From NCBI GenBank assembly GCA_963921425.1, contig OY992832.1, positions 30,965,489 through 31,029,488 of the forward strand: a stretch of DNA of 64,000 nt, in the 5' to 3' direction. Position 1 is the first letter of the stretch; the number at the start of each line of letters is the position of its first letter. Below, one piece after another: positions 46,601 to 57,645 of this stretch. The notes beneath the pieces are model-generated. The model was given only the letters and a program-made list of their open reading frames with translations. It was not told the DNA's origin and did no database searches. The translations under genes and the position numbers were made by a program. This DNA is from Dryas octopetala (taxonomy: Eukaryota > Streptophyta > Magnoliopsida > Rosales > Rosaceae).

Positions 46601-49600
46601 TGCAGAGCAATTTATACCTGTTAAGAGAGGGTACTACTTGGACGATTTTAACTGCTCATTTTAGAATCAAAATGTTCGTGTCCAAACAAGATAGTCCGAC
46701 AATCCAAGATCACCTCCTTCCAAATGGGCCTCGAGGATAAAACGATCTTATAAATCCATATAATTTCTATTAGTTGTAATCAACCCGTAACACATATTGC
46801 TCTAGGCCTTTCTTGAAATTTTATTTGAAGACAAGTTGACATAAGTATATAAATGTAAACCATTTTCGTTTAGTTTAAAACTCATGCTCAAAATTAAACC
46901 CATGTCAAGGAATGTAATTTAAACTATTGAAATTCACAAAACATGTTAATAAAACAATATCCAACCCGTAATCACTATTTTTAACCAAAACTCGAGATAA
47001 CCAAACTAAATTAAAAAAAAAACATAAATTTTCAAGAAACACTTTCAAAACAAGGTCCAACTCATAAGTTATTGTTTCTCAATCAAAACTCAAGATACCA
47101 ATAAGAGTCAAAACATGAAATTCATTAAATAATTTATAAACAAAGGTCCACTCATCTTGAGAAGTCTAACTTCGATCCTTAGTCGGATCGTCTTGTGCCA
47201 CGGTAGTCTCACCTATTTTCGAGGTGGATAGCGCCGGAGCTTGGCCGGACTCTGACGACACAGCAAGATGCCTCTGGCTTCGTCACTGTACGCGCAGGGG
47301 CTGGGCTGCCAGGGACGTCGGCTGGTGGTCAACGCCAGTGAAAGAGGGTCGTGCGGTGGCTCAGGTTGGTGGGTGGTGGCCGGTGCTACTGGCGGCTGGT
47401 GGTTGCGCACAATGAAGGAGAGAGAAGAGAGTCACAGATAGAGAAAGAGAAAGAGAGAGAGAGAAGTAAGGAGTCTGGGGGGGTTGTCAGCGACGATGAG
47501 AGAGACCCATCGCCGGCCTCTGGTCGTCGGGAAGTTGGCAGGAGCTGGCCGCGCCGGAGAGAGGAGAGAGAAGAGAGGGGGGAGAGTGAGCTCGGGGAAA
47601 GAGAGAAAACGAGAGAGTGAGGGTGCGGGGAGAGAAAAAATGAGGGAGGAGAGAGAAGGTTGTAGAAAATTCTAAAGAGAGAGAAAAAAAAAAATTCTGA
47701 TTTTTGAGCTTTAAAAATTTTAAAAGTCCTTATAATCAAAGAGTCTAAAATGCCTCTACTTTGGTAGTCCTTAATTCTTAAACTGAAACTTCATTTGATG
47801 CACGGTTCGTGTCTACGTGCTCGTGAATTCGAGACTTTCCTAACAAGCCCAAATTCGAAATCAAAAGCCCGTTAAATAAAACGTCAACCTTTTTGGTCAA
47901 ACCCAATTTAAAACTTAAAAAAATAAATAAATAAAATAAATCTAAAATCTTTTATTTTTCAAAATAAATTCTCTGAATATTTAAAATAAATCTTTGAAGA
48001 AAAAATAAGGGATCTCACAATTCAGCTTCTCACCACGCCTCTAAATAGCCATTATAAATAAAGATTAAAGATTTAAATTTCCCGTGAAATTTGGTTCGTG
48101 TTACATTATAGATATCATATGTGGCTTATGAATATAAAATTGGGTCTCACTTAGTAATTAAAAAGTCATAGGGTTAGAGTTTAGAAAAAAAAAAAAAAGT
48201 GTCAAGGGATAATTTCCAATTCACCCTTTTAATTTTGAAATAATTAGATATAAAACCAAGAGGCATACATGACTTTGAGTAAAACGCAAGGGTTTTTTGT
48301 TTTCAATATACACCCATTTTAATGATGCCACGTCCGATTACTTTCCTTCTATAGATTTTGCAGAGTCAACCTTATTACTTAGCATTTCTATATTACCCTT
48401 CTGTATTCAAATGGAAACATTTAATGTGGATTAATAACTATATATCATATTTCAAGCGACTTGGTTGTAAATTAATGTTGGTAGTCCGTTCTTATGTAAC
48501 TTATGGAGTCAATCTTCTTTTATTCGATCTTGATATTGTTCTTCTTCTTCGATCTTCTTCGAATAAATTTTGTTTTATCGATCTTCTTCTTATATATATA
48601 TATTTTTTTTCATTATGCTTAGAGATCTAGTCTTTTTTTTTTTCTTTAATTCTATTCTTCAATTTTTTTTACTTCATTTGTTTCTTTTTTCCAACCTAAG
48701 TTGGAGATATATTCTTCCTCTTCCATCTTCTTTTTTCAAACTAAGTTAGAGATATATTTTTTTTTCAACCTGAGTTAGAGGCTAGGGATCTTCTTCTTCT
48801 TATTATTTCTCTCATCTATATTTTTTCCTGAGCTAGAGGTATATTTCTTCTTCTCTTTTTAGACATGCCTTAGAGATAAATTATTTTTTCACCTAAGTTA
48901 GAGATACATTCTTTTTCAACCTGAGTTAGAGGGATCTTATTCTTTTTATTATTTCTCCCATCTCTTTTTTTCACTTGAGCTAAAGGTATATATTTCTTCT
49001 TCTCTTTTTAGACCTTTTGTTCTTGTATTTGTACATATTATGCTTTATATTTATGTACCTTAGGGGTAGGTTTGTATATATTTGAGTTGACTTATTATGT
49101 TTCTTGTTTTCCCTAGATAGTAGGTAGACTATATGTATATTAGGTGTTTAACGTGTTTATGGTAATTGGTGTTTATATGCTAATGGTTATAATTGCTAAC
49201 AATGTTTTTTTTTTTTTTCTTTTTAATAATATATTTGGTTCATGTATTCAACAATCAAAACAATCAAAATTAATAGTAATGCTGCAAATCATGGATTTTT
49301 AATTAATTTCCATATTTACCTCGAAGGGCAAAATAGACATTATGAATTGTTGACGTGGAAAAAAATGGGTTTATATCTAATAACAAAGTCAACTGGGCCG
49401 CACCTAATTTCTTATGGTCAAAATGGGGCTATATCTAAAGCTTTATGAACATTATGTTATATTTGTCATATAATTTCCATGAGACTCCTATAATTTCTTT
49501 TTTATTGAATGATGGCTTTACAATTTAATTATTTAAAATCATATATATAGGGTGACATGTCTGACTTGCTTTTCACTTTGATTGCAATTTTCTAGGCACG

Positions 49601-52600
49601 AGTCGAGATTTATTGAGAAAATTGTCAAAGTGATTGAGGATAAACTAAGCCGCAGGCCCTTAAGTGTTGCTCCTGATCGCCCAATTGGAATTGGTATTCA
49701 ACTCCATATTATAAATAAATGGGTAGAATATGAAACAGCTGAAGTTGGCATACTTGTCATTTATGGGATGCGTGGAATTGGGAAAACAAACCTTGCTAAG
49801 TTTGTATATAACGAAAATCGTAAAAGATTTGAAGGAAGCAGTTTCCTTCAAAACATTAGCAAAAGTTCAAGAACACCCAATGACTTAATGCATATGCAAC
49901 AGCAATTTCTTTCTGATGTTTTGAATGGGAGGAAAGTGAAATTACACACTGTTAGTGAGGGAAAAAAGAAGATTGAAGATGCTGTCAACTCTAGAAGGGT
50001 TCTTCTTGTTCTAGATGATGTGGATCATGTGGACCAATTAGATGAAGTAATTAAGATGCAAGGTCAGTTTTACCCCGCAAGTAAGGTTATCATAACAACT
50101 TGCAATGCAGGGTTGCTAAAAGTTCACCACCAACATATTAAAGTGCATAACGTTAAACCTCTTGGTGATAGTGAGTCACTAGAGCTCTTCAGTTGGCACG
50201 CTTTTGGTCAAAAGTATCCTAATGAAGATTACATGGAATACTCAAAGAGGGCAGTAAACCTTTGCGAGGGACTTCCATTAGCTCTGAAAGTTTTGGGTTC
50301 CTCTCTATCCGGACAAAGTATAAATGTATGGGAAAGTGGATTAAAGAAGTCGGAAGCTATCCCAAATGCTGAAATTGTGGATAAACTCAAACTAAGCTAC
50401 GACTCTTTGCAAGATGACCATGACCAAAATTTATTTCTCCATATTGCATGTTTCTTTGTTGGAATGGACAAAGATGTCATTGTCAAAATACTAGATGGTT
50501 GTGATTTCTACACTATTGTCGGCATTCAGAACCTCATTGAGAGGTGTTTGGTTCAGGTTGATGAAAATAACAAAGTGCAAATGCATCACATGATTCGGGA
50601 CATGGGACGAGGAATTGTTCGCTTAGAATCCAGGGAGCCCGAGAAAAGGAGTAGATTGTGGCATCACAATGATTCTTTCAAAGTATTGACAAGAAAAAAT
50701 GTAAGAAATATAATTTGCTTCTCTTAATTATATAAGGGTAACATATAATGAATTAACTTTTTTTTTTTTCACCTGCAACGTTGGTTAACTTATCCAAATA
50801 TATATATTTTTTCTCTTGTTGTTATTAGGGTACGGGAGCAATTGAAGGTCTTATCATGGACATGGAAATGGCCCAAACAATGGTTACTCTTCCAAGAAAA
50901 TCAAATGTGATTTTGGAAACAGATGCATTTGCAAGGATGCAGAATTTAAGACTACTCAAGCTTAGTCATGTACAACTCAATGGATCATATGGAGAATTTC
51001 CAATGGAGCTAAGATGGTTTTGTTGGAATAATTTTTCTTTTGATTCTTTACCCAAAGATTTTCCTTTGGAGAGTCTGGTTGCTTTTGAAATGTGTTATAG
51101 CAACTTGAAACAAGTCTGGAGGGAGATAGAGGTATGCTACTCTACATAATATCTTCTACATTTCTTTAACTTTTTTAGGTTTTCAATGATTATTATACAG
51201 TTAGTGTAATTGATTGGCTACCTAATTTCATTTTTCTTTATTTCACCAGAATCTTCCATTATTGAAGACATTAAATCTCAGCCACTCCCATGAGCTTACT
51301 GAAACCCCCGACTTTTCATACGTCCCCAATCTAGAGATTTTGATTCTTAAAGATTGTGCAAATTTGGTTGATGTCCACGAATCCATTGGAAACCTACAGA
51401 GACTTGTTCATTTGGATTTGGAAGATTGCATAAACATTCGAAAGCTTCCACATAATGTTTTTATGTTGTCACTTAAAACATTAATCATATCTGGTTGCTC
51501 AAATCTTAGTGACTTTCCGACATTGGAGATGAAATCTCTGCAAACGTTTCAAGCAGATGATATTCCAATACACGCAGTATTCACTACCAGTGGGGAGGAG
51601 GACAAATTATGGCCAAGCAACAAACCAAATATTCTCTGGGCTTCATGTTTATTACCACAGAGTTTGGTGAATTTAAGTCTTGTAAATTGCAATCTTTCTG
51701 ACGATAATTTTCCCACAGATTTGCGCCTTCCGAAATTGAAAAGAGTAAACCTAAGCTCAAATCCAATTACTTGCCTACCAAGTTTCATCAAAGGTGTTGC
51801 TAGGCTGAACGAACTCACTTTTAGAGACTGTCCGCAGCTCAAATCGCTTGAACAGTTACCAGGTACAGAAGTCATAGATGTAACCCAATCCACATTGTTG
51901 GAAAGAATAACAGGTGACTCATTACATGAAGCACTTCAAGACATTTCTTGGAGAGACAACTGGAACCTACTCGAATTTGGGAACTGGTACAAGTTAGAAC
52001 CCATTGAAAGATGTGAGGTAGAAATGACCCAACTTTTTGGCTCACTAAACTTCAAACCCACGGACACCATACAGGTGGATAATTTTGGGAGGGATATAAC
52101 GCTGCCCATCCAGGTTAATTTTTGTTTTTTTCCCATCTCTCTATCTATGATAGTTGGCTATATGCAATTAAAATAGTTGACCAAAATTTTGATTTTAATT
52201 AATATATGGTATGTATGTCTAGGCATTTTATGAAGATGGTATGATCAGCATATATTTTCCTGGAAATGAAGCTCCAAGCCAATTTAGCCATAAAAGTATA
52301 GGGTCTTCGATAACTTTTACTGTGCCTTCTCAACCCAATGAAAGGATCCAAGGCTTGAACGTCTTCTGTGTTTATGCCGAATCTAATATTGACTGTCGTA
52401 GCAGCATTGATGACATGAAAGATGCTCTTCCTCAACCAATAATGGCAACAGTCAGTAACAAGAGCAAGAGTCTGATGTGGATGTATGGCCCAATGTTCTA
52501 CGGCATTCCAGTAAATGGACAAGACATGATATGGTTAAGTCATTGGAAGAACTATAGGAACCAATTGGAAAGTGGCAATGAAGTGACTGTTTCGATATTC

Positions 52601-53423
52601 ACGAGATCTCAGCTTCAGGTAAAGGAGTGTGGCATCAAGCTTCTATATGAGCAAGAAGACCAACCCAACAGTACCAGGGAAATTCGTTTTCTGCTGCAGT
52701 CATCAGGAATATTCCGGATATACTGCCTTTGCTGGTCATTTTGCTCTTGCAACTGGAATTTTGTTGAGTTGGATTGTTTCAAATACATCATGGAGCACTC
52801 TTTTGAAATAGCAGGTCTGTTGATCAAATATATGATGTCCCATTTGATTTTATTCCAACATTGAATTTAAAAATATTTCTCTGATTTCTATGTGGGAACT
52901 AATTTTCTGAAATTTCTATGTTGTATATATAGACAAAGAAGTAGGGGAACATGGTGAGGACACCATCAACTCTATAACAGGTGTGTTCAAATGTCCCAAA
53001 ATTTTCTATTGCATTCTGACTATATCAAAATCCTTGGTGCTATTAGTATAGTGGATCCCAAACTTATATCTTGATTGTTGAGTTACTTTTCCATCCTGTG
53101 ATTAACTCCACCCACACCCATGACTTGGGGTCGAGCCACACAACTCGAACACATTGCTTATAAATTAGCATCAAAAGTTTGTTATAAAGAAATAGTTCCA
53201 CTTTGATATGTTAGACTTGATTTTCTCATATGTATATTTTGTATCTTTTATAGACAAAGAAGAAGAACAGGAGCAACAGATTGAAGCACAGAGGGGCAGC
53301 AATAACCGTGGAGGTAGAGGTTGGAAAGTGCTCATCATGGCAGCTGTCTTATTTCTTTTGCTTGTGTTGGGGGCCTACCTCTTTTGGCCCCCAGAGATTA
53401 CACCGACAATGGTCCCAACTTAA
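43657..53423 (+). CDS. TIR-NBS-LRR receptor (TNL) with C-terminal membrane anchor
   Basis: An intracellular immune receptor of the N-like TNL class; TIR domains act as NAD-consuming enzymes. Seven exons fit GT-AG and frame: 43657-44156, 49596-50700, 50829-51131, 51250-52113, 52223-52814, 52933-52980, 53254-53423, giving 1193 aa with no stop. TIR: YDVFLSFRGEDTR (18-30), probable catalytic Glu92 in WCLDEL. NB-ARC: P-loop GMRGIGKT (224-231), LLVLDDVD (303-310), GLPLAL (392-397), MHD position reads MHH (496-498). LRRs occupy exons 3-4. Exon 5 has a C-JID-like domain (SIYFPGNEAPSQFSH; VKECGIKLLYEQ). Exons 6-7 give an acidic DKE-rich linker and a final hydrophobic helix (WKVLIMAAVLFLLLVLGAYL). The ATG at 43657 starts the TIR normally. 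Intron 1 is 5.4 kb with an antisense solo LTR; a CACTA element ends 10 nt upstream. The pathogen recognised is unknown. The exact end of exon 5 is the least certain boundary. Confidence 0.9.
45523..48019 (-). mobile_element. Second copy of the Tekay/Del-like solo LTR, in TNL intron 1
   Basis: On the minus strand it starts TGTGAGATCCC and ends GGAGGCGGTCCTGTCA. It aligns with the plus-strand LTR at 4062-7065, for example in the GGGTCAGAGACTC...GTGGTAGAGGTGGCT segment and the GGAxTTTCCTTGA...GGATCC end. It is inverted and diverged, about 2.5 kb. No matching 5-bp duplication is obvious (TTATA on the left, ATTCA on the right). It is antisense to the TNL. ORFs at 47213-47739 come from its purine/pyrimidine-rich leader and are not genes. 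Confidence 0.7.
46235..46617 (-). repeat. Minisatellite in the intronic LTR
   Basis: About eight imperfect units share GCTGGTCATACACYGC, CTAGGCGAGTGCAGAGC and AATAT. Spacing alternates because some units lack the GAGTTATCTC part. It sits where the other LTR copy has its 49-bp minisatellite (6179-6328), but the units differ. Confidence 0.8.
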
Positions 53424-53981
53424 TTCATTTGTCACATTTGGTTGCTCGCTCTTCTCTCTTCCAGTGAAAGAAGCTACAGGTAACAAGCCCTCCATATATC
53501 TGTTGTATTTGTAGTCATGTTTGGTTCTTGCTCAAATTTCAAAGTATATTTGAATAAATGTATAAATCTTTTGTTGGTTTTATTGTTTGTTGATTAGTTT
53601 TTCAATAGAGTACGTTGTTCTGCCTTCATTGATAAGAGTATCATTGAAATGTTTTTATCCTTCCAGGCTACAATTAAATAGAACACAATTAACTGGAATC
53701 TCAGTACTCGTTGCATGATTTTGACGTTGGTAATTGTTGTGAGGAGAGCCTAAGCCCAATAAGAGAGGATATTGACCCACAACCATAGTGTGCCTCAAAG
53801 GCAGACTCTCAGACAGCAATACATTAAGATAACCCATGCGTGTCCAGAGAATGGCCCAAGTGAACATGATTGACATGAGTTTCTAGGATATCCTCTCATT
53901 GGCCCAAGTTAACAAAACGACAACTTGCAATAAAAAACAACAATAATACTGAATGTTAGCTAGATGTGAGTATGTTCCTCG
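53424..53981. other. TNL 3' flank
   Basis: It presumably contains the TNL 3' UTR. A CTTCCAG acceptor-like site at 53459-53465 and a CAGGTAAC donor-like site at 53477-53484 could mark a spliced UTR. No other gene is seen. Confidence 0.35.
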
Positions 53982-53990
53982 TAAATATAA

Positions 53991-54500
53991 GGCTTATTCA
54001 TACCATTGCCCCCTGTAAGATACACTTTTTTTCACTTTGCCTCCTGAAACTTAAATCCTCTCAGTTTGCCACCTGAACTTCAAACAGTTGTTGCAAAAAA
54101 CTCTATGCCGTCAACTCTGTCAATTTTTCCGTTAAAAAAGATGACGTGACACCTATATGGCATAGATGAGACCCTTTTCTAGTTATGTAACATCCATACA
54201 GACACTAAAAATTATAAAAAATTGACATTAAGCTCGAAATTTGCAACGTCCCCTACTCATATAATCATATTTTTTATAATTTTTAGTGTCTGCATGGATG
54301 TTACATAACTAGAAAAGGGTTCCACCCATGTCATATAGGTGCCACATCAGCTTTTTTAACAGAAAAATTGACAGAGTTGACGGTATAGAGTTTTTTGCAA
54401 CAATTGTTTGAAGTTCAGGTAGCAAACTGAGAGAATTTAAGTTTCAGGGGGCAAAGTGAAAAAAATTGTATCTTACAGGGGGCAATGGTATGAATAAGCC
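53991..54500. mobile_element. Fold-back Mutator-like MITE (510 bp)
   Basis: The ends GGCTTATTCATACCATTGCC and its inverse are flanked by the 9-bp duplication TAAATATAA (53982-53990 and 54501-54509). The arms pair over nearly the full length (for example CTAGTTATGTAACATCCAT with ATGGATGTTACATAACTAG). It is non-coding. Confidence 0.8.
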
Positions 54501-54726
54501 TAAATATAATATGGTAGCTCATCATTTAGCACAATTTGGTTTATCTTGTGATTCCGATTGTTTTTGGAGAGAATGAATTAAGCACCTCCTTGGTTGCTTC
54601 CCATTCTCGCTGCTGATTTGTAATTTTGCCTCTTCTAATGCAATCTTCGATTATAAAAACAAAACAAAAAAATGTTTTTGTTTCCCAACTTATGTGATCT
54701 TAATTAATTTATATGACATGTTTTTG

Positions 54727-54895
54727 CTCGAAAATGCCAAAACACGCCTCACCGTAAATGAGGCGAGGTCATGGGTGCGGGCATGCCACTAATTGGCTTG
54801 AGATAGCCCATTAAAAAAAGAAATAATATTTAATACAAAAACTAAAAATGAAATTAAATGCGCCAAATTAAGTATCTAACTTCTAACAATAATTG
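54727..54895. repeat. LTR fragment related to 25014-25164 and 39333 onward
   Basis: It contains GGGTGCGGGCATGCCACTAATTGGC, then GCCCATTA, then AAATGCGCC...TATCTAACTTCTAACAA without interruption. In the 25-39 kb copy the same text is split by the Helitron. The fragment ends where a TGTAATACCCC-type sequence starts at 54896. Confidence 0.6.
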
Positions 54896-57199
54896 TGTAA
54901 TACCCCAGTTTTTAATGATTTTGGTTTAAGGGTGCTTCTGAATTAATTAACTAGCTTAGTGCTAATTTTTACATTTTGAAAACTCAAGATGTGGATTTAA
55001 TCCACATGTTTAATTTTATGAAAAATTATTTTACTCTATTGATGCACTTATGTTAATTTAAGTTCAATTTGGTTGAAATTATTATCTATATACTTGGTTA
55101 ATATTTTCGGGTTTCATATATGACTATACTTGTGTATTTTTTTGTGCTTATGCTTGGTTAGTTGTTAGGATTACAAGAGGGAATACCAAAGGGTTAAGGA
55201 TTTGACCTCTTGAACCCTAGTGTTGACCGACCATAGTGACTAGAACTAGAAATCTAGGTTACTTGGAGAAGAGAAGGAAGGTAACCTTGATAAGAGATAG
55301 TGATCATGACATAGGTTGAGTGTGGATTTGGGTTTAAAGAGAAGAAATAAAAAGAAAATAGGAATGATGATCCCTTAACTAAAACCCAATTACTTAAGTA
55401 AAGGGCTATGATTGGTGGATGGGTTAGTAGGCCTAGCCCATTAGACTTAGTGATTAGCTGGAGAGAGAGAGAGAGCAATGGGATTAGTCAGCCAATTAGA
55501 GCCCTCTTGGAAAACTTAAAAATCTGACAGCTGCTCCATAAACTTCTTCCCACGCCAAAAAGAGACAGCCTGACCATGACTCTTTGTTTTCCTTCCCAAC
55601 AGTCACATTCATCTCTTTAAAAGCCAATATCCCTTGAGACAAACTCTTTCCAATCCATTACATCAATTCAGAAAAACAAAACGAGAGAGAGAGGAAGAGA
55701 GGGACTTGAAGGAAATTCGAGAGAGGAGAAACCAACCTGCAGGGAGAAGGAAAGAAGGTGCAGCCTGCATTGTTCTTCAAAGAAGACTTTGGTAAGAACC
55801 TCAACCCCAATCTCTAAGTTCTTTAGGAGTCTAGTTTCTGGAAACTAAGTGTTGATTGAGTGGCTAGGGTTAGCAATCCGAGAAGTCCAAGAGTCTAAGC
55901 AATCCTTTAAATTTTTGTTTGGCTATTTCTGATATGTGACCTTGTCTGCTTGTCTTCGATTCTGGTGTTTTTTAAAAAGTATTTTTGTTTTGATATTCTA
56001 GGGTTTGAACCTAGACACCCTAATATTTATTTTGAGTCAAGAATCACTTGAATCTGACTTGTTATGAATTTATAGTGCATTTTACAAGATACCTTAAAAG
56101 CTGCAGTTTTCTGCTATGATTTTCAATGAAATAGTGTTAGACTTTTGTGCACAAATTTCTTTATATTTGGAATTTGAATCTGAAATTATTACAGTATCAA
56201 TTAGACATGTTTACAAAGCTTTTCCAATTGGTTTCACTCGATTTGAAGTTGTATAACCCCAGTTAGGCATTTTTCTATTTGAAACAGAAAATCTGCAGAA
56301 TCAGTTTTCTGGTGTGAACAAAACCTTTTCGAAAACCATACTTGAACTACTTCAATTAATGTGATTATTTTTGTACATGAACCTATGTATGTCTAGAAGC
56401 TTTCTGTAAAATATCTTTGCCAAATTATTTTTGCGTGATTTTCTAAAAATGGCAGAGTCTGTATTGCTCACCTTGTTTCTTTAATAAAGGCTGTTTTGAG
56501 TGGAATGTGGAAGTCCTTGTTCCTGAGTCTTATGGCTTATGCACAGGGACTGAACATATTTTATTTGACCTCTAAAGATGTTCTAAATGAAGATAGGAAT
56601 TTATTGACAAATGGATCTCATTTCGAGGTATCAAACCTCACTTTTTAGTTTAAAAACATGAACTTTGCTGCAAGTGAAAGGTCATTTTGCTGCAAAGGCT
56701 TTTGAAATGCTTTTAGGCCTTGGTTTCTGTTTCAATACCATATTTGTAACTTGTACAAAGTCATTTCCCAGCCAAACCTTAGGAAAGGGACTCGGATGCT
56801 ACCTAACGTAGTCAACAAGCCACTTGGCACTAAAAAGCCTTAAGTTTAAGTTATAAACCCTGATTGTGATCTTATCATGTCTTGAACTAGGACCTTGATC
56901 TACTTTGAAGTGCAGCAAGGACAAGGAACCTCATTAAGTTAAGGGGAGCTAGTCCACTTAAAACCCTATGCCTTTTTCCTTATACCTACAAGTATATATA
57001 TGTGTGTGTGTGCTTGTTTTCTGGTGCCATGTGTTCTATATGCAGAAAATATATATAATGTGATGCTTTGTTTACATTACTGATTGCTATACACTAGGAC
57101 AACCAAGACACTAAACAATAATTGAAACACTGCCTAGTTTATTTGGTTGGTTGTTTGGATGTTAATTTGTTGGTTTGATTAATTGGCTTTGCATAAAAG
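54896..57199 (+). repeat. Probable LTR and leader of another retrotransposon
   Basis: It starts TGTAATACCCCAG, a start typical of long Tekay/Del-like LTRs, and holds a purine-rich leader-like stretch near 55680-55760. No coding domain is visible. I infer LTR-retrotransposon DNA that continues past the chromovirus inserted at 57200. A short (GT)n occurs at 57001-57010. Confidence 0.35.
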
Positions 57200-57612
57200 T
57201 GATGCAGGAGCATCTGCTAGGGTTTCCAAAATAATTTCCTTGATTGATTAGGAATTTAGGAGTCTAGTTTCTTGATTATTAGATCTTAATTAATAAGGAT
57301 ATGCCTTTATATTTTCCTAGTTAGTTTAGGTTTATGCTTTCCTAGTTATCTTAGGTTTATGTTTTCCCTATATAAGCTTAAGGCTTAGGTTGTAATAGAC
57401 AGTTTTTTTATGCAATATATTTTTCTGATAATTCAGATTTGAGAGTTTCTTTTGGGTTCCTAACCCTAGAACTCATTTATCTACGTTCCAACTTTGATTA
57501 TATAGCTTTATTCTCTTCTCTTCCTATTGTTTGTTGCTGGAAGTATTCTCTACAGTGGTTTTTTGCCCTAAAACTACAGCTGGACAGCAGCCTTTGCTCC
57601 TGTCCTGCATCA
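57200..57612 (+). repeat. 5' LTR of the chromovirus
   Basis: It contains a TATA box TATATAAG (57369-57376). It differs from the 3' LTR by G at 57251 and A at 57301. Confidence 0.95.
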
Positions 57613-57614
57613 AT

Positions 57615-57626
57615 TGGTATCAGAGC
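57615..57626 (+). other. Primer-binding site, tRNA-iMet
   Basis: TGGTATCAGAGC lies two bases after the 5' LTR and is complementary to the 3' end of plant initiator tRNA-Met. Confidence 0.9.
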
Positions 57627-57645
57627 AAAACCCTAGGTCTACACC

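Noticed and set aside
45523..48019. A 5-bp target duplication for the intronic LTR
   Set aside because: The flanking pentamers (TTATA and ATTCA) do not match, so none is claimed.
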